The position numbers and the translations under genes are program-made. A stretch of 64,000 nucleotides of DNA from Phaseolus vulgaris (lineage: Eukaryota; Streptophyta; Magnoliopsida; Fabales; Fabaceae): positions 35,910,023 through 35,974,022 of the forward strand of contig NC_023755.2 in the NCBI RefSeq assembly GCF_000499845.2, given 5' to 3'. The notes beneath the pieces were generated by a model. That model was given only the letters and a program-made list of their open reading frames with translations, made no database searches and was not told the origin of the DNA. This document shows, piece by piece, positions 10,958-22,396 of the stretch (positions within the stretch are counted from its first letter, which is position 1; the number at the start of each line of letters is the position of its first letter).

Positions 10958-13130
10958 TGTGACATCCCTATTTTTTTCCCATTTTTGTTAATATATTATG
11001 CATACAATATCTAATTAACATGTAAACATATATTAGGTTATCATATTTGTATCTCAAAAAGATATCCCTCTTCATAGGAAGTTAATATATTCATCAAAAG
11101 TGAAAAAAAAAACAAACAAAAGAAACAAAGCATTCAAAGGTAAATCTATCCAATACTCCAATTGCTCACTGAGGAGCTCTATTACCTGCAATCTCATATG
11201 CTCCCGTGTAAAACACGATCATCACAGATAAAGAAACAAACACAAACAAATAACAAGGTAAGCTAACTATATAAAAATTTCTATATAATTTCATGTCAAA
11301 TTAATCAACATAATTCATCAAGTCTCATACAATTTCTCAAATCATCAAGTGTCTTTTAAATTTCATAATTCATCTTTACACATGTCAGACTTCTACTGAC
11401 TCATAACACATAGACACTTGACTCTACTTCCGGAAGACTCGTGCATTGACTTAGACTCAGAGATCTGCACCTGTCATACTACATCACTGTGAAATCCACA
11501 CAGCTACGCACATAATTAATCTGAATATCATTTCTCTCCTAATATGACAGGGTTAATTCATATAACAGGTCAAGTTAATTATCTTTCAAACAACTTACCC
11601 ATTCATATAAACCTTCTTCGACTCTCACCACCTGAATAACTTCATTTATATGATTTCATTACCTCAAGAGAGTCAGGATATCTCCTTCTAGACGAATCCC
11701 TAGTCAATGCACATCCTAAACAATCTTAACACGGTATTTTCTTTCCTGAAAATACTATGTCTCGATTAGAATTCATATTTTGAACCTCATAATATCCACC
11801 ATCAAACAATCAAATCATACCAATGTTTAGAATTTCAAAATACACAACAATTCATTGACTAATCATATAAATGTCTAATTAAAGAGATTTTCAATTAACT
11901 ATACATGAAATATAAGTTTACATACTTTATAAGAAAAACTATATAGAAATAAATAAATCAATCTTTTAAAAGCAAATAAAAATTAGTTTAATATTTTTAT
12001 TTATTTATTTTTTATTTTACTTTAGCTTGAGTTAGAATTTGCTAGTTTGAGCTAAAATCCACCAGAAAGCACCCAAAATTTTAGCTTGAGATAAAATCCT
12101 CCAGAGAGCACCCAGAAATTTTAGCTTGGGCTAAAATTCGCTAGCTTGAGCTAAAATCCTCCAGAGAGCACCCAGAATTTTTTGCTTGGGCTAAAATTCG
12201 CTAGCTTGGGCTAAAATCCTCCAGAGAGCACCCAAATTTTTTAGCTTGAGCTAGCATTTGCTAGCTTGAGCGAAATATGCAGAAAAAATTCTGCATAACT
12301 TAATATACCTATTAGATTATAAATCAATATCTCATTCAATTCATAAATTATAAATATACACATTACATTGACAGTTCTTGTTCATCATGATACAATCACT
12401 CTCATTGAATCATTGAGTTATTATGTCCATTTATACATATATGTGATTTCTAATTCCAAAACCATTTAAATCAAACAACCAATTCTCAATCACAACACTT
12501 TCAATCTCAATCAAACTACAATCTACTCAGAACAATAAATCTTGCAACAAAATCTGGAATTGGTGACCCCGTCACACTCACATTCAAATCTTCTAACCTA
12601 GGGTTCTATTGAAGATTTTAAACTAGCTTCCCTTACCTTTACTTGAGCATATGCTCACGAAGAGCTCCAAACCTACCAAAATCTTCAAAAGTAGCTTAAC
12701 CTGCACCACAGAGTCCTGATAAAAAATCTAACTATATGTCTAAGACTCTAATCTACTAAAGACTAATCTTAAAACTAAAAGAGGCACGTGCATACACTTA
12801 GATTGAGATAGACATACAAGTTCAAAATTTGACTCAGAGAAGGGTAAAAATTGAACTTACTCTATCGGAGATTCTGATCGGGCAATCTTGTAGTCTTTGC
12901 TGCCAGGAGTCCAATGGCAGACTCCGATCGCCAAACTGATAAGCGAGAAGATCAGAATCTTAGAGAGAAGAGAGAGAAAGGAAAAGGAAAACTTGTAGAG
13001 AGAGGGTGATTCTTTTAAAATGAAACCTGAATTTTCTATTTATATGTCATTTTTATTTTAATAATAAAATATTTATGTATCATTTAAAATATATCACTTC
13101 TACTCTAAGGTTATTTTCTAGACCCTTACA
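10958..13130 (+). mobile_element. Solo LTR, 2173 bp, Gypsy-like, TSD TTATT
   Basis: The segment starts TGTGACATCCC and ends GACCCTTACA, giving TG...CA ends. The five bases before it (10953-10957) and after it (13131-13135) are both TTATT, a perfect target-site duplication. No primer-binding site, polypurine tract or retrotransposon frame lies inside, so it is best read as a solo LTR left by recombination between two LTRs. A shorter relative in the opposite orientation lies at 55384-57013; the matching terminal blocks include the TCTAGAAAATAACC area and a conserved region containing CTCCTGGCAGCAAAGACTA (complement here, about 12890-12915). Orientation and the Gypsy assignment rest on the TGTRACATCC start, known from plant chromovirus LTRs, and are inference. 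Confidence 0.85.
12024..12272. repeat. Minisatellite of about 60-bp units within the solo LTR
   Basis: Roughly four units contain CTAAAATCCTCCAGAGAGCACCC followed by an AGCTTGGGCTAAAATTCGCTAGCTTG-type block; the first and last units are more diverged. The related LTR at 55384-57013 lacks the array, which accounts for part of its shorter length. Confidence 0.8.
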
Positions 13131-13135
13131 TTATT

Positions 13136-14363
13136 AGTGAGCCCTTAAATTTGAATAAAATAAGATAATAAGAAAGCAATGTCATTAGTAGTTATAAAAA
13201 TAAAACAAGGCATACATCACCATAAAAAAATTAACTAAATATACTAATTTAATTTTTTGATTTTTTTTTCTTTGGAATCTAATTGATAAAATTGGTATGT
13301 ATTTGTAAGGCATCTTTGATTTACAAGTTGTAGCAGATGTTAAAGGTGTATGGTTTTTGAAATTTCTGGTGTAAGAAAGATGGAGAAGAAGAGTTGAAGA
13401 AGGAACAAAGTGTTAAATTTGTGTTTGTGTTTAATATTGGTATAATGTGAATGTGAATGTGAATGTTTTGAGTGCCGGAGGTTAAGGTTTGTTTGGACCA
13501 ATGAAAAGTCAGAAATGTGAGATGAGTAGATTTTTGTGGTCGGCCAAACCGGTTCCATTAGTAGTAATTAATGAATGTACCACCATTTTCAAAATCTAAT
13601 TAACCAATATTAAACACTGTTAACATGTAAGTTTAGTAACTCACTCAATTATCACTCTAAGTTACACGTGTAAAAAGTCAAATAGTATATAAAAAACTTA
13701 TAAACCTATTTTTTTTTAAGATTTTAAATTGAGAATGACATTAATATCTTATTGAGTTCCTCTCACATCTTGTTAGTTTTGAAAACTCACTTGTAACATT
13801 ACAATTTTTTAAAAGATCTTTAATTTTAAATTTAACTTATTTTTCAAAAGACTAGTCACTTATACATGACATATGATAAATATAATATTTATGAATAATT
13901 TAATAACAGTTTAATAACTAATGATATAATAAATCTAATAAAAATAATAATATAAAAAATTTAATAAATTTTCATTAGAATAAATTTTAAATATTAAAAA
14001 ATATCAGGAAATAGTAATCAAACATAGAGATAAAAATAGATATTATCTTAAAGACTAAAATAATTAGTATTTTTTACTAAAATAGATATTATCTTAAATA
14101 CTAAAAATTTATTAATATAAAAAATGATTTTTATTATTAATTAAAAAATTTATTAATATAAAATAATTTTTAGATTGATTTTTGAATTAGTTACAAAATT
14201 TTTAGTTATTAATATTAGATTTTTTTATTAATCTCTAAAAAATTAATAAAGACTAATTTAAAATCTAAAATAATAAATAATTAAAATAGATACAAAATTT
14301 AAAAATTATTTTATAAATTTTTTATTAATAATAAAAACTACTTTCCATACAAATAATTTTTTA
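13136..14363. other. AT-rich intergenic DNA between two solo LTRs
   Basis: No gene recognised. A short frame at 13340-13558 has a His/Ser-rich low-complexity translation caused by a TGTGAATG repeat on the plus strand. From 13700 to 14360 the sequence is almost only A and T, with repeated TTAATAAATTT-like words. Confidence 0.5.
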
Positions 14364-14368
14364 ATTTA

Positions 14369-14919
14369 TGTTCTTACAACAGGGACCAAGAACACTCGAA
14401 CTAGGTTAACAAGACTAATCCTTCAATCTTGGGCTGGGCACTATCTTGGGTTGGATACTATCTTGGGCTGGATGCTTGGTTTCTCTTTATGACATGAACT
14501 CTCGGCTTCTCCTCTCGGCTGATGCTCTCGGCTGGTGCTCTCGGCTTCTCCTCACGACAGGTGGGGGGTACCTGCAAGTCGCTCCGATGCCAAAGTTAGA
14601 AAAGGTTTAATATTCATAAGATAAAATCACTCTTACCTTTTTCTTATTCTGAACTTCTATTTATAGGGTTTCCTTAATGGGCTTTTCCCCTTTTCTGTTG
14701 GACTTTCTTTTTATACCTTTTTATTATTCACACACCCCTCCTGTAGGTTTTTAACTTAATTGGGTTTCATTTTTATAATAATATTTATATTTTATTTTAT
14801 TCTTTAACATATATCTTTTTCGCTCTCGGTTTAAACCTCTCGGTTTTAACCTTATCCCTCCTTGGTTACTTAATATGTTGTTCTCGGCCTAAACCTCTCG
14901 GTTTTAGCCTACCAGTACA
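14369..14919 (-). mobile_element. Solo LTR, 551 bp, TSD ATTTA
   Basis: The element starts TGTTCTTACAACAGG and ends CCTACCAGTACA, and is flanked by ATTTA at 14364-14368 and 14920-14924. On the minus strand CCTATAAATAGAAG (about 14667-14654) looks like the LTR TATA box, so transcription would run leftward. The R/U5-like part contains short direct repeats (ATCTTGGGCTGG and CTCTCGGCT) and a GGCATCGGAGCGACTTGCAGGTACC block (complement), a motif type I have seen in plant repeats. No internal retrotransposon sequence follows, hence a solo LTR. The superfamily is not assigned. Confidence 0.75.
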
Positions 14920-14924
14920 ATTTA

Positions 14925-16059
14925 TATAATAATCTCTAATTTAATTAAATAATAACTAATTATTTTAATTTTTAAAAATAATTTTCATTTAATAATTTTT
15001 TTTACTAAAATAAATTTAAATCTAACTCAATCTCACATCTACTTATAAAATAAAATTTAAACATCTTTAAAACATAATTAAAGTAAGTAAAGTGCTTAAT
15101 TTGTCTACTACCAAAATTGTGACCCTTGTTTGAACAACGAGCGGCACCATCATACTGGAATTGAATCATCCTTCTAGACAACACCACCTCAATAAATTCA
15201 ACCTATCTCTTTCAACCTTTAAGATATGAATATGTGTTCAACATTTTTTTAATGGCGGTTCTCATAAAACCTTTTATATTTTTTCGTCAATTACACTACA
15301 GTTGATGATGATGATGCAACCAGCTGTTGTGTCACCACAAAAGGTTGGAATGAGTTAGAACACAACTACGAATGCAAATCTCATCCATTCTGTTCAAACT
15401 CCTTTGTCAAGTGTTTTCATTTTTTTAATCTACCAACCCTTTCAAGTTCATCTTAATGCTCAAAATTAGGGTTCCAACTAAACCCTTCCAATTTGCACTT
15501 ACCAACACTTTCAATGAACTCAAGACGTTTGAAATGAGAGAGCAAATTAATGCATGGTAGTACTTTATGGACTCAACTCTTTTTTTTTTCTTTTAAATAC
15601 TCAATTAACTATTCTACCTTTCTATACATGGATAATCATTTGACCACTGAATCATTCTTTGAATTCATTGAAAAAGTTTTCATTCAGTATTCATTAAGAT
15701 TTTTTTTGGTTGGGAGATGATTTAATTTAAATCATTATGGTTGCGTTTTTATTAGAGATACACTGAAAGTCACATTTTAATCATGTTTTTCCATTCAAAA
15801 TTAATTTGATTACAATCAGTTACAGTTAATTTTAAATTATTCAAACACTAATTCAGACCGTGAAGCAACTGGAAGAAGAGTCAAAGAAACCATGCCTGCA
15901 CAAAAAAGTTGTCACTGCATGTTGCTACGTTGGATTGGACTTTTTCTTTGAAGAAGATTGACTTAGCACCTCTTCCAAACAAAGCTAATCCAAACCAATA
16001 CAATTTTCGATGATTTAAATAGTAATTTGTTTTTTTATTTATTACTTAATATTAATTAA
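14925..16059. other. AT-rich intergenic DNA with a possible TRIM LTR scrap
   Basis: At about 15013-15060 TCTAACTCAATCTCACATCT and the bases after it resemble the complement of the TRIM LTR described at 55200, and may be a decayed fragment. The rest holds no recognisable gene. Confidence 0.4.
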
Positions 16060-16400
16060 TATTAAAAGGTAGATCTCAACCGACTGATTTATAAAATAAG
16101 TTTGTTTTCACTTATATATTATAAAATATTTTAATATTTAATTTATATGAAATTTTCAATACACTCTCCTCTACCAACTCGTGTGAAATTATACATTTAA
16201 GGTGATTCGATAGCGAGTGACATAATAGATTTAATAAACTCTCATTGTGATAAATTTTAAATGACTATGATATTATATTAAACAGTGAATTTTAAGTATA
16301 ACTCAATCTTATAAAACTTGACTTATAAAGGGAGATTTACACCAATTATATATTATGAAGTTGAGGTTGAAACACTTAATTTTGTATATTTTATTTTAGT
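16060..16400 (-). mobile_element. Highly decayed TRIM copy, same family as 55200-57203, opposite strand
   Basis: Read in the reverse direction, it keeps the TRIM order: an LTR-like block (16062-16160, TCTCAACCGACTGATTTATAA), an internal piece with CCAACTCGTGTG and GGTGATTCGATAGCGAGTG (16177-16222, compare the complement of CGCTATCGGACCACC and GCACGAGTTGG at 57017-57060), a decayed primer-binding site (ACTATGATATTA, compare TGGTATCAGAGC complement) and a second LTR-like block (from about 16285, TATAACTCAATCTTATAAAA). Divergence is high, so boundaries are approximate. Confidence 0.55.
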
Positions 16401-17229
16401 TTAATTAACTCTAAACATTTAAATTACATCAATTTGTGATGAGAGATTTGGGTTGGTTTACGAGAGTGATTATTGGAAAATAATTTAAAAGTGACAGAAA
16501 AATTTATAATGAAAATAATCAATTATTGAAGAATGTATATCTAAGACTCGTTTCATTATGTGTCATACTCAGGAGGCAGAAACTTAGGAGGGAGAGATGT
16601 GTCACCATAATATTTAAATGTTAATGTAGACTTTTGTTAAGAGTTTCGAATTTTTTTTTTTTAAAAAATCATTTGTCAAAAAAAAGATTTATTTAAGAAC
16701 CTATCAATCTACATCTCAATGGTTAAAGGATCAAATTGATTATTTATTTATGAAAAAGAAACAAACCACCAAAAATATCTTTCAATTTAAATGGTTATCA
16801 AAATATCATTTAATTTGCTATTATGTGTTTTCTAATATCTTATATTTGTTAATGAATTCAGTGAAAACTTATATACAATTTTTAGTTACACTATATATGC
16901 GAACAGAATAGTGTTTATAATAACTTAGACAGTCAATTTCTTATATAATGTTTGTTTGTCACTGTCTAATTTATAAAAATTAATAAATAATATTTACTTC
17001 TAAATTAATTATAATCAAATTCAATATAAAAATGGAATGCTAATAATTTCTTTTATTAGAAATCCAATCATTTATATTGTTGACTGGTGGACCAGCCCAC
17101 CAAGGACAGGCCTGCTTATATCGGGCTAAAGATTGGACAGGCTGAATTGGGCTAGCTGACACGTTTTGGACTGCTTCTTCCTGCACCTCCATACATTCTT
17201 TTGTCAACCCCATAAATTTTTGTATTCCA
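16401..17229. other. Intergenic DNA, no gene seen
   Basis: AT-rich. At 17075-17165 there is a GC-richer patch with GGACCAGCCCACCAAGGAC and GGGCTAGCTGACACG, probably a fragment of a dispersed repeat. Confidence 0.4.
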
Positions 17230-17640
17230 AAAATGTTCTTCTGTAATATTTCAGATTACGTAATCTGAAAGTCTTTTTCCATATTTGTAATTAGCTTCCG
17301 GTTCCGGATTATGTAATCTAAAAGTTTTTTTTTCAGATGCGTAATTAGTTTCCAGATTATATAATTTAAAAGTCTTTCCTAAAATGAAATTAGCTTCTAG
17401 ATTACATAATTCAAAGATTTTTTTTTTTCTTGTGTGATTAGTTTCCAGATTACATAATCCAAATAACATGAGATTAATCCATAAGCTATTTCCAAATTAT
17501 GTAATCCGAAATACCATTTTATAAAAAATATATTATTGATTACATAATCTATAAGCTATTTAGAATATGAGATTACCTTTCAAAGTAATTCAGAATACAT
17601 ATAATTTTTAAAATTGCTTCCAGATTTTATAAATTTATGG
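17230..17640. repeat. Array of inverted AGATTACATAATC / GATTATGTAATCT motifs
   Basis: The near-palindromic word recurs in both orientations about eight times at roughly 45-60-base spacing (for example 17253, 17307, 17353, 17399, 17446, 17494 and 17540). It is separated by A/T spacers carrying AATTAGCTTCC or AATTAGTTTCC. A sparser version lies at about 2450-2600. This looks like subterminal DNA of a transposon, or a degenerate satellite; no ends were found. Confidence 0.6.
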
Positions 17641-18389
17641 AGTAGCACAAGAAAGATAAAAAAGTATTTTCATATTTTGTAAAGGATGACACAAGAACAA
17701 ATGGAGTTGTAGAAAGAAACAGTCCACACTTTGCCAGTTTTCTTTGCAAGATAAAATAGCGAGACAAATCCTTCCTGCCCCCGATAAAATGTGTGACCTG
17801 CACTCGATAGTTACATGAAATGAAAAAAAAATGTCCCAAAATAAGAGAGGGGTGCATATCAAAATACATTGTCTGGAATCTCTTTTCCAAAATTCGTTTT
17901 CTGAACACTTTTGTTGACTAAAATCCCTTTTCCAGTCAGATTTTGTTTTCAAGAATGAAGTTTTTTATACCTGAACTACTTTTATGAAGTGTGATTTTAA
18001 TTTTCCAATTCTATTCTAATTTCATTCTTGAAACAAAAATCTATTCCAGATTTGCTTTTCCAGAGTGCATTCTTTTGTATTTCAGAATGAAAGACAATTT
18101 TGAAAATTAAAATATGGATCGGGTGCAGAAAGAATTAACCAAATAGCAATTGCTAACTGCATTTCTCATTGGAATGTTGAAAGGGGAAAGGGAATAAAAA
18201 GTAATGGCAGATCAAGAAAACTTCTTTAACAAGTAGCAATTCACAGATTGACAACAAAATCACCAACTAAAAGCATAGCAAAAGTATCCTGCACTTCAAA
18301 AGCAGAAAATAGCTGAGATGCAATGAGAAATCTGACAGAATCTTCTTGTAGACAAGTTTTCATGGACTAACATGTGTTCACATATTATC

Positions 18390-20196
18390 TCACTCATCAC
18401 CCCATGTTGATGGTCCTCCATTTCCAATATCTGCTACTGGAAATGATAGAGACTCCATATTCTGCATTTTAATATTCTTAGGTTTGGCAAATGAGGTTAC
18501 TGTGCTTCCTGCAAATTTTACATCCTTAGGCACTTTGTCCTGTGCTTTCATTTCATCACTATGATTCTGATTTTCTGCATCATTGATTTTAAAAAGCTCT
18601 GCAAATGAAGCTTCTGCATTGTCAATAATGTCGAGTTCACTTTGTTCCTTATTCTTAAATTTCTTCTTCAGTTTCTTCCCAACCTTAAAGACATTCTCCT
18701 CAGGAGCAAAACCCTTGTCCAAGGGTTTGTCATCCTTTTTTACCTTTTTCTTGGTTGATTTATTCTCCATGTCAGTATCAACACTAACTATAAGACTGTC
18801 TTTCTTTCTATCTGCCTTATCTTTTTTAAGAGCTTTATTTCCCTCAGCAATCACCCTGTCTTCCTTCTTGGATACATCAACAGTTTTCTTCCTTTTCTTA
18901 CTTGATTTTCTCTCCGAGTCAAGATCATCTGCGGCTTCAACGTGATCATCCTTCTTTTTATATATTGTATGATCTACTGAAAAATCATGAGTTCCATCAA
19001 CTACGCCACCCTGCTTACTCTCAGTATCTTTATCTACTGGTCTAGCATTGAATATCTGTAGTCTTGGCAGTGCTTTCTTAATCTGTATCATACAATAGGA
19101 ATGAAATTCAATAATCATGTGCGAACTCACATAGAACAAGAAGCACAATGGAATCACCTTTCTTGTAACTTTATCAACTGTGGCAACATGATTTCCTTGT
19201 AGATTAAGATTTCTCAGATTTGTGAGTAATTTGAGTACCTATAAATGTAATACATGATGAATAAACATGGTAAAGGGCAAGGTAATTGTAAAATATGCCA
19301 GAAAACGTGAAAACTCTAGATATGAATATCAAACCTTTACTTCTGACCACCTCGCGATCGCATTATTTCCCACATCTAAATTCCGGAGCTTTGAATTGAG
19401 CTTTAATTCATCTGGAAGAGACTGAAATCCAATTTAAACAATATTAAAAAAAATCTTAAGCAATGACGTCATGAAATAAATATGAATTTTGTATCATGTA
19501 TTGATCCAAAGTCACATATTAAAAGCACACCTTAATCTCATTGTGAGCAAGGCGGAGCTCACTCAACTCAACGCAAGACTTGAGTGAGGTGTCAATACCC
19601 TGAAGCTGGCAATGAGAGAGGGAAAGCTGAAACCAAGAGAGATTTCATGAGCAATAGGAATACAATACTGAAATAGGCATCAAAGGAGTTCAACATATTG
19701 GGGCACCTCTTACCTTCGTAATAGATTGCACCTTCAGCAGAGCATCACCAATTTTACGGATAGGATTTTTTGATAGAACTGCAGATGTAGATATTCGAAG
19801 ATTATTCAAGGTTATTGGTACATTTATGTACACCTTCTGTACATATTCCAGTTCTAACCATCGTGAGTTGGTGACATATTATTTGGCAAAAAATAACTAT
19901 GCATTTCAAACATACATAAACATAGAGTAAAAGAAGAAGTATAATAGTATGGGTTTGCATGTATACATATCAAGCAAAATTGAAATGTCAAAGATAAACT
20001 TCTCAACACGTAATATGCCCCTTATAAATAATAAAATTAACAATGACTTTTTACAACATTTATGCACACCTTTTGTACATATGCAAGTTCTAACCATGTG
20101 TGAGTTGGTGAGATATTATGTGGCAAAAATAATTACGCATTTCAAACATACCCAAACATAGAGTAAAAGAAGTACAATGGTATTAGTTTTCAGGTA

Positions 20197-20243
<47 letters not shown>

Positions 20244-22396
20244 AGCAAGATTTAAAGGTCAAAAATGAACTTCTTAACATGTAATATGCCTCTTATACAT
20301 AAAATTTCAATGAACTTTTACAACATTAAAATGTGCTGCTAAACCTCCCAAAAATAGAGTAAATTACACTGACAGTCCTGAGTTTTTCTCGAATTACACT
20401 GACATCCATCTTTCTTTAAAATTATACACAAACCTCCTTTTTGTTTCAAAAATATTACATTGTCACCTCTTTCTACATTACATTTGCACTCCCTTATGTT
20501 TTAAAAACATTACACATACACCTTACAAGGGAGACCATTGTAATGGTGAAAAAAAAGGTGATGTAAGTCTATTTTAAGAAAATCTTGGAAGGTATCATCG
20601 TAATTTAGTCAAAAATATATCTAATGTATCAGGATCTATGAAGAAAGTACTTCCAAATTTTCAATTTATTTCATCCACGTTGGTATGAGTTCTTTATACT
20701 CGTTTCAAGAATAAAGAAGATACTAAGAAACTAAATAAAAAATTAATACAGCCTATTGTGCATTTGTGATAGAAGCATAACGTCATCCAAGACATATCAG
20801 TCAATAAAATGATAAACAACAACCAAATCTTATCCCACTAGTAGAAGCTGAAAGCATCAGAACTTTTAACTGAAGGTATAATTTGTCATACCAAGAGTGT
20901 TCAATTCTTTCAACTGATCCAATTTGCATATGGAGGAAATGTTATTTTCTGCCAAAGCCAAAAAAGAGAGTAAAAGTGCAGAAAAGAGAAATATATATAA
21001 ATAGAAATAATCACTACTAATATTTTTCACATTGTTCTAAAATAGATGTGGTTAGCAGGTGATCATGCAAAAATTCTCACCATTCAAAATCACAGCTCGG
21101 AGACTAACAACTGACGTGATCTGATCAATAGATGTAAGCTTATTTTTGCCTGCATTTAGCACCTGGTTCACATATTCATACAAAAGTGACTCCTAAATCC
21201 CCATGTAGCTCCATGAATTTAATCAGAAGAACTAAGATTAGGCAGATTATTTGACAAGATTCAAGAAATAAGTTCAAGAATCTGGACATTTACATGCTCA
21301 AACAAAGCAAGCCCATCAAGGAAAAGAGAGAAGAATTAGTGTTTGGTGTCAGTATTTCTAAAATCTTTGATGATAGTAAACAGATTCTAAGAACAATAAA
21401 CCTAATTAAATTAAACAATTGGACATTCCTTGTGAAATGAAAGAATCCTTGCAAATTTAATTCAAATACTAGAAATTTGAACCCTTGGAAACAACTCTAT
21501 GTTGTCAGCAAGGATGCATAAATTAACTATCGTACTTATTATAATTTCAGAAGTATAAGCATCAAGGCGCGAAACATTATACTTGGGATTTGATTGAGGT
21601 TGCAATCATATCAATTTCAAGATAAGAAGACTCTCCAGTCTCCTCTTCATGACCATATTCATGCAGAATTGTTTTTCCAACGCAAGTTTGAACAACCTAA
21701 TCCTAGGGAGAGCCAAGATATCTAAAACACGGAATAGAAACATTTCGCTGATAAAGATTTGAATTGTTGAAAGGAAAAAAAGATGTACCACCATTCTCAC
21801 AACTAACACGCCAGTAAGTTCAAGGTGTCACTAAATTTACTACTCACTAAACCACATAAAAAAAAAAAAAGCAAAGCACACATACATAAGATTAACAGTT
21901 AAACTAAAATGTAACAAAATAAAACCCGAAGCAGCTTACAGTGAGCTTAGTGAGTCCTTGAATTCCTTCCAAGCTTTCTAATTTGTTTTCTACAACGGAT
22001 AGCCACTTCAAATTAGCACATGATCTCAAACCCTGGTGTAGCATGCACAACACATCACTCAAAAGTGCCAATAATTTAAAAAATATAAATGTCTTTTCTT
22101 TTTCTTCAGTAAAAGAAGAGGCAAGAAATGAAGAACCTCAAGTGAAGTGAGGTTGTTGAGCTTAAGGTCAAGCTTTTCCAAGTTTATGAATTTGGCCAAG
22201 CACGTTATCTGGGTAAATTCCAAAGTAAAAAAAGACAATATTTTTAGTGGTTATAACCAGAAAGAAGCACATAAAACAAAAGGGTATTGAATCTAACATC
22301 GGAAAGAGCTTTGTAAGTGAGTTGCAGCGTGGTGACGGAAATTGGGTCGGAGACATTGTTGTCCTTCAAGACTTGTTCGGAGCTGAGGCGAGTCAT
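18390..22396 (-). CDS. Leucine-rich repeat protein (SDS22/PPP1R7-like) with lysine-rich tail
   Basis: Ten exons on the minus strand: 22396-22298, 22208-22137, 22032-21940, 21162-21081, 20948-20892, 19778-19714, 19626-19531, 19421-19335, 19238-19158, 19082-18390. All introns are GT/AG and the joined frame is 474 residues. Residues of about 20-265 form consecutive SDS22-type repeats, with words such as LEKLDLKLNNLTSLEG, LKWLSVVENKLESLEG, LRNLDVGNNAIARW and LRNLNLQGN. An LRR cap follows (ALPRLQIFNARPVDKD). Residues from about 270 onward are a charged tail with KKRKK, KKKVKK and KKLKKKFKNK clusters, typical of nuclear or nucleolar targeting, ending PSTWGDE. Plant homologues are usually annotated as PP1 regulatory subunit 7-like or outer-arm dynein light chain 1-like. 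SDS22 repeats bind protein phosphatase 1 in other eukaryotes; that role here is inference. Several exons hold about one repeat each. Confidence 0.92.
19821..20327. repeat. 236-bp tandem duplication inside LRR gene intron 5
   Basis: Copy 1 starts at 19821 (CATTTATGTACACCTTCTGTA) and copy 2 at 20057 (CATTTATGCACACCTTTTGTA). They share TTCTAACCAT, GAGTTGGTGA, GCATTTCAAACATAC, ACATAGAGTAAAAGAAG and CTTTTACAACATT in order. Copy 2 is expanded by a (TG)n(TA)n microsatellite at 20196-20240. The duplication lies wholly in the intron. Confidence 0.85.
20196..20240. repeat. Compound (TG)n(TA)n microsatellite
   Basis: Alternating TG to 20210, then alternating TA to 20240, within the second copy of the intron duplication. 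Likely polymorphic. Confidence 0.95.

Noticed and set aside
17627..17952. Overlapping minus-strand frames of 93 and 105 codons upstream of the LRR gene's 3' side
   Set aside because: The translations look unlike any known protein and lie in repeat-like sequence with CTTTTCCAGA-type words.
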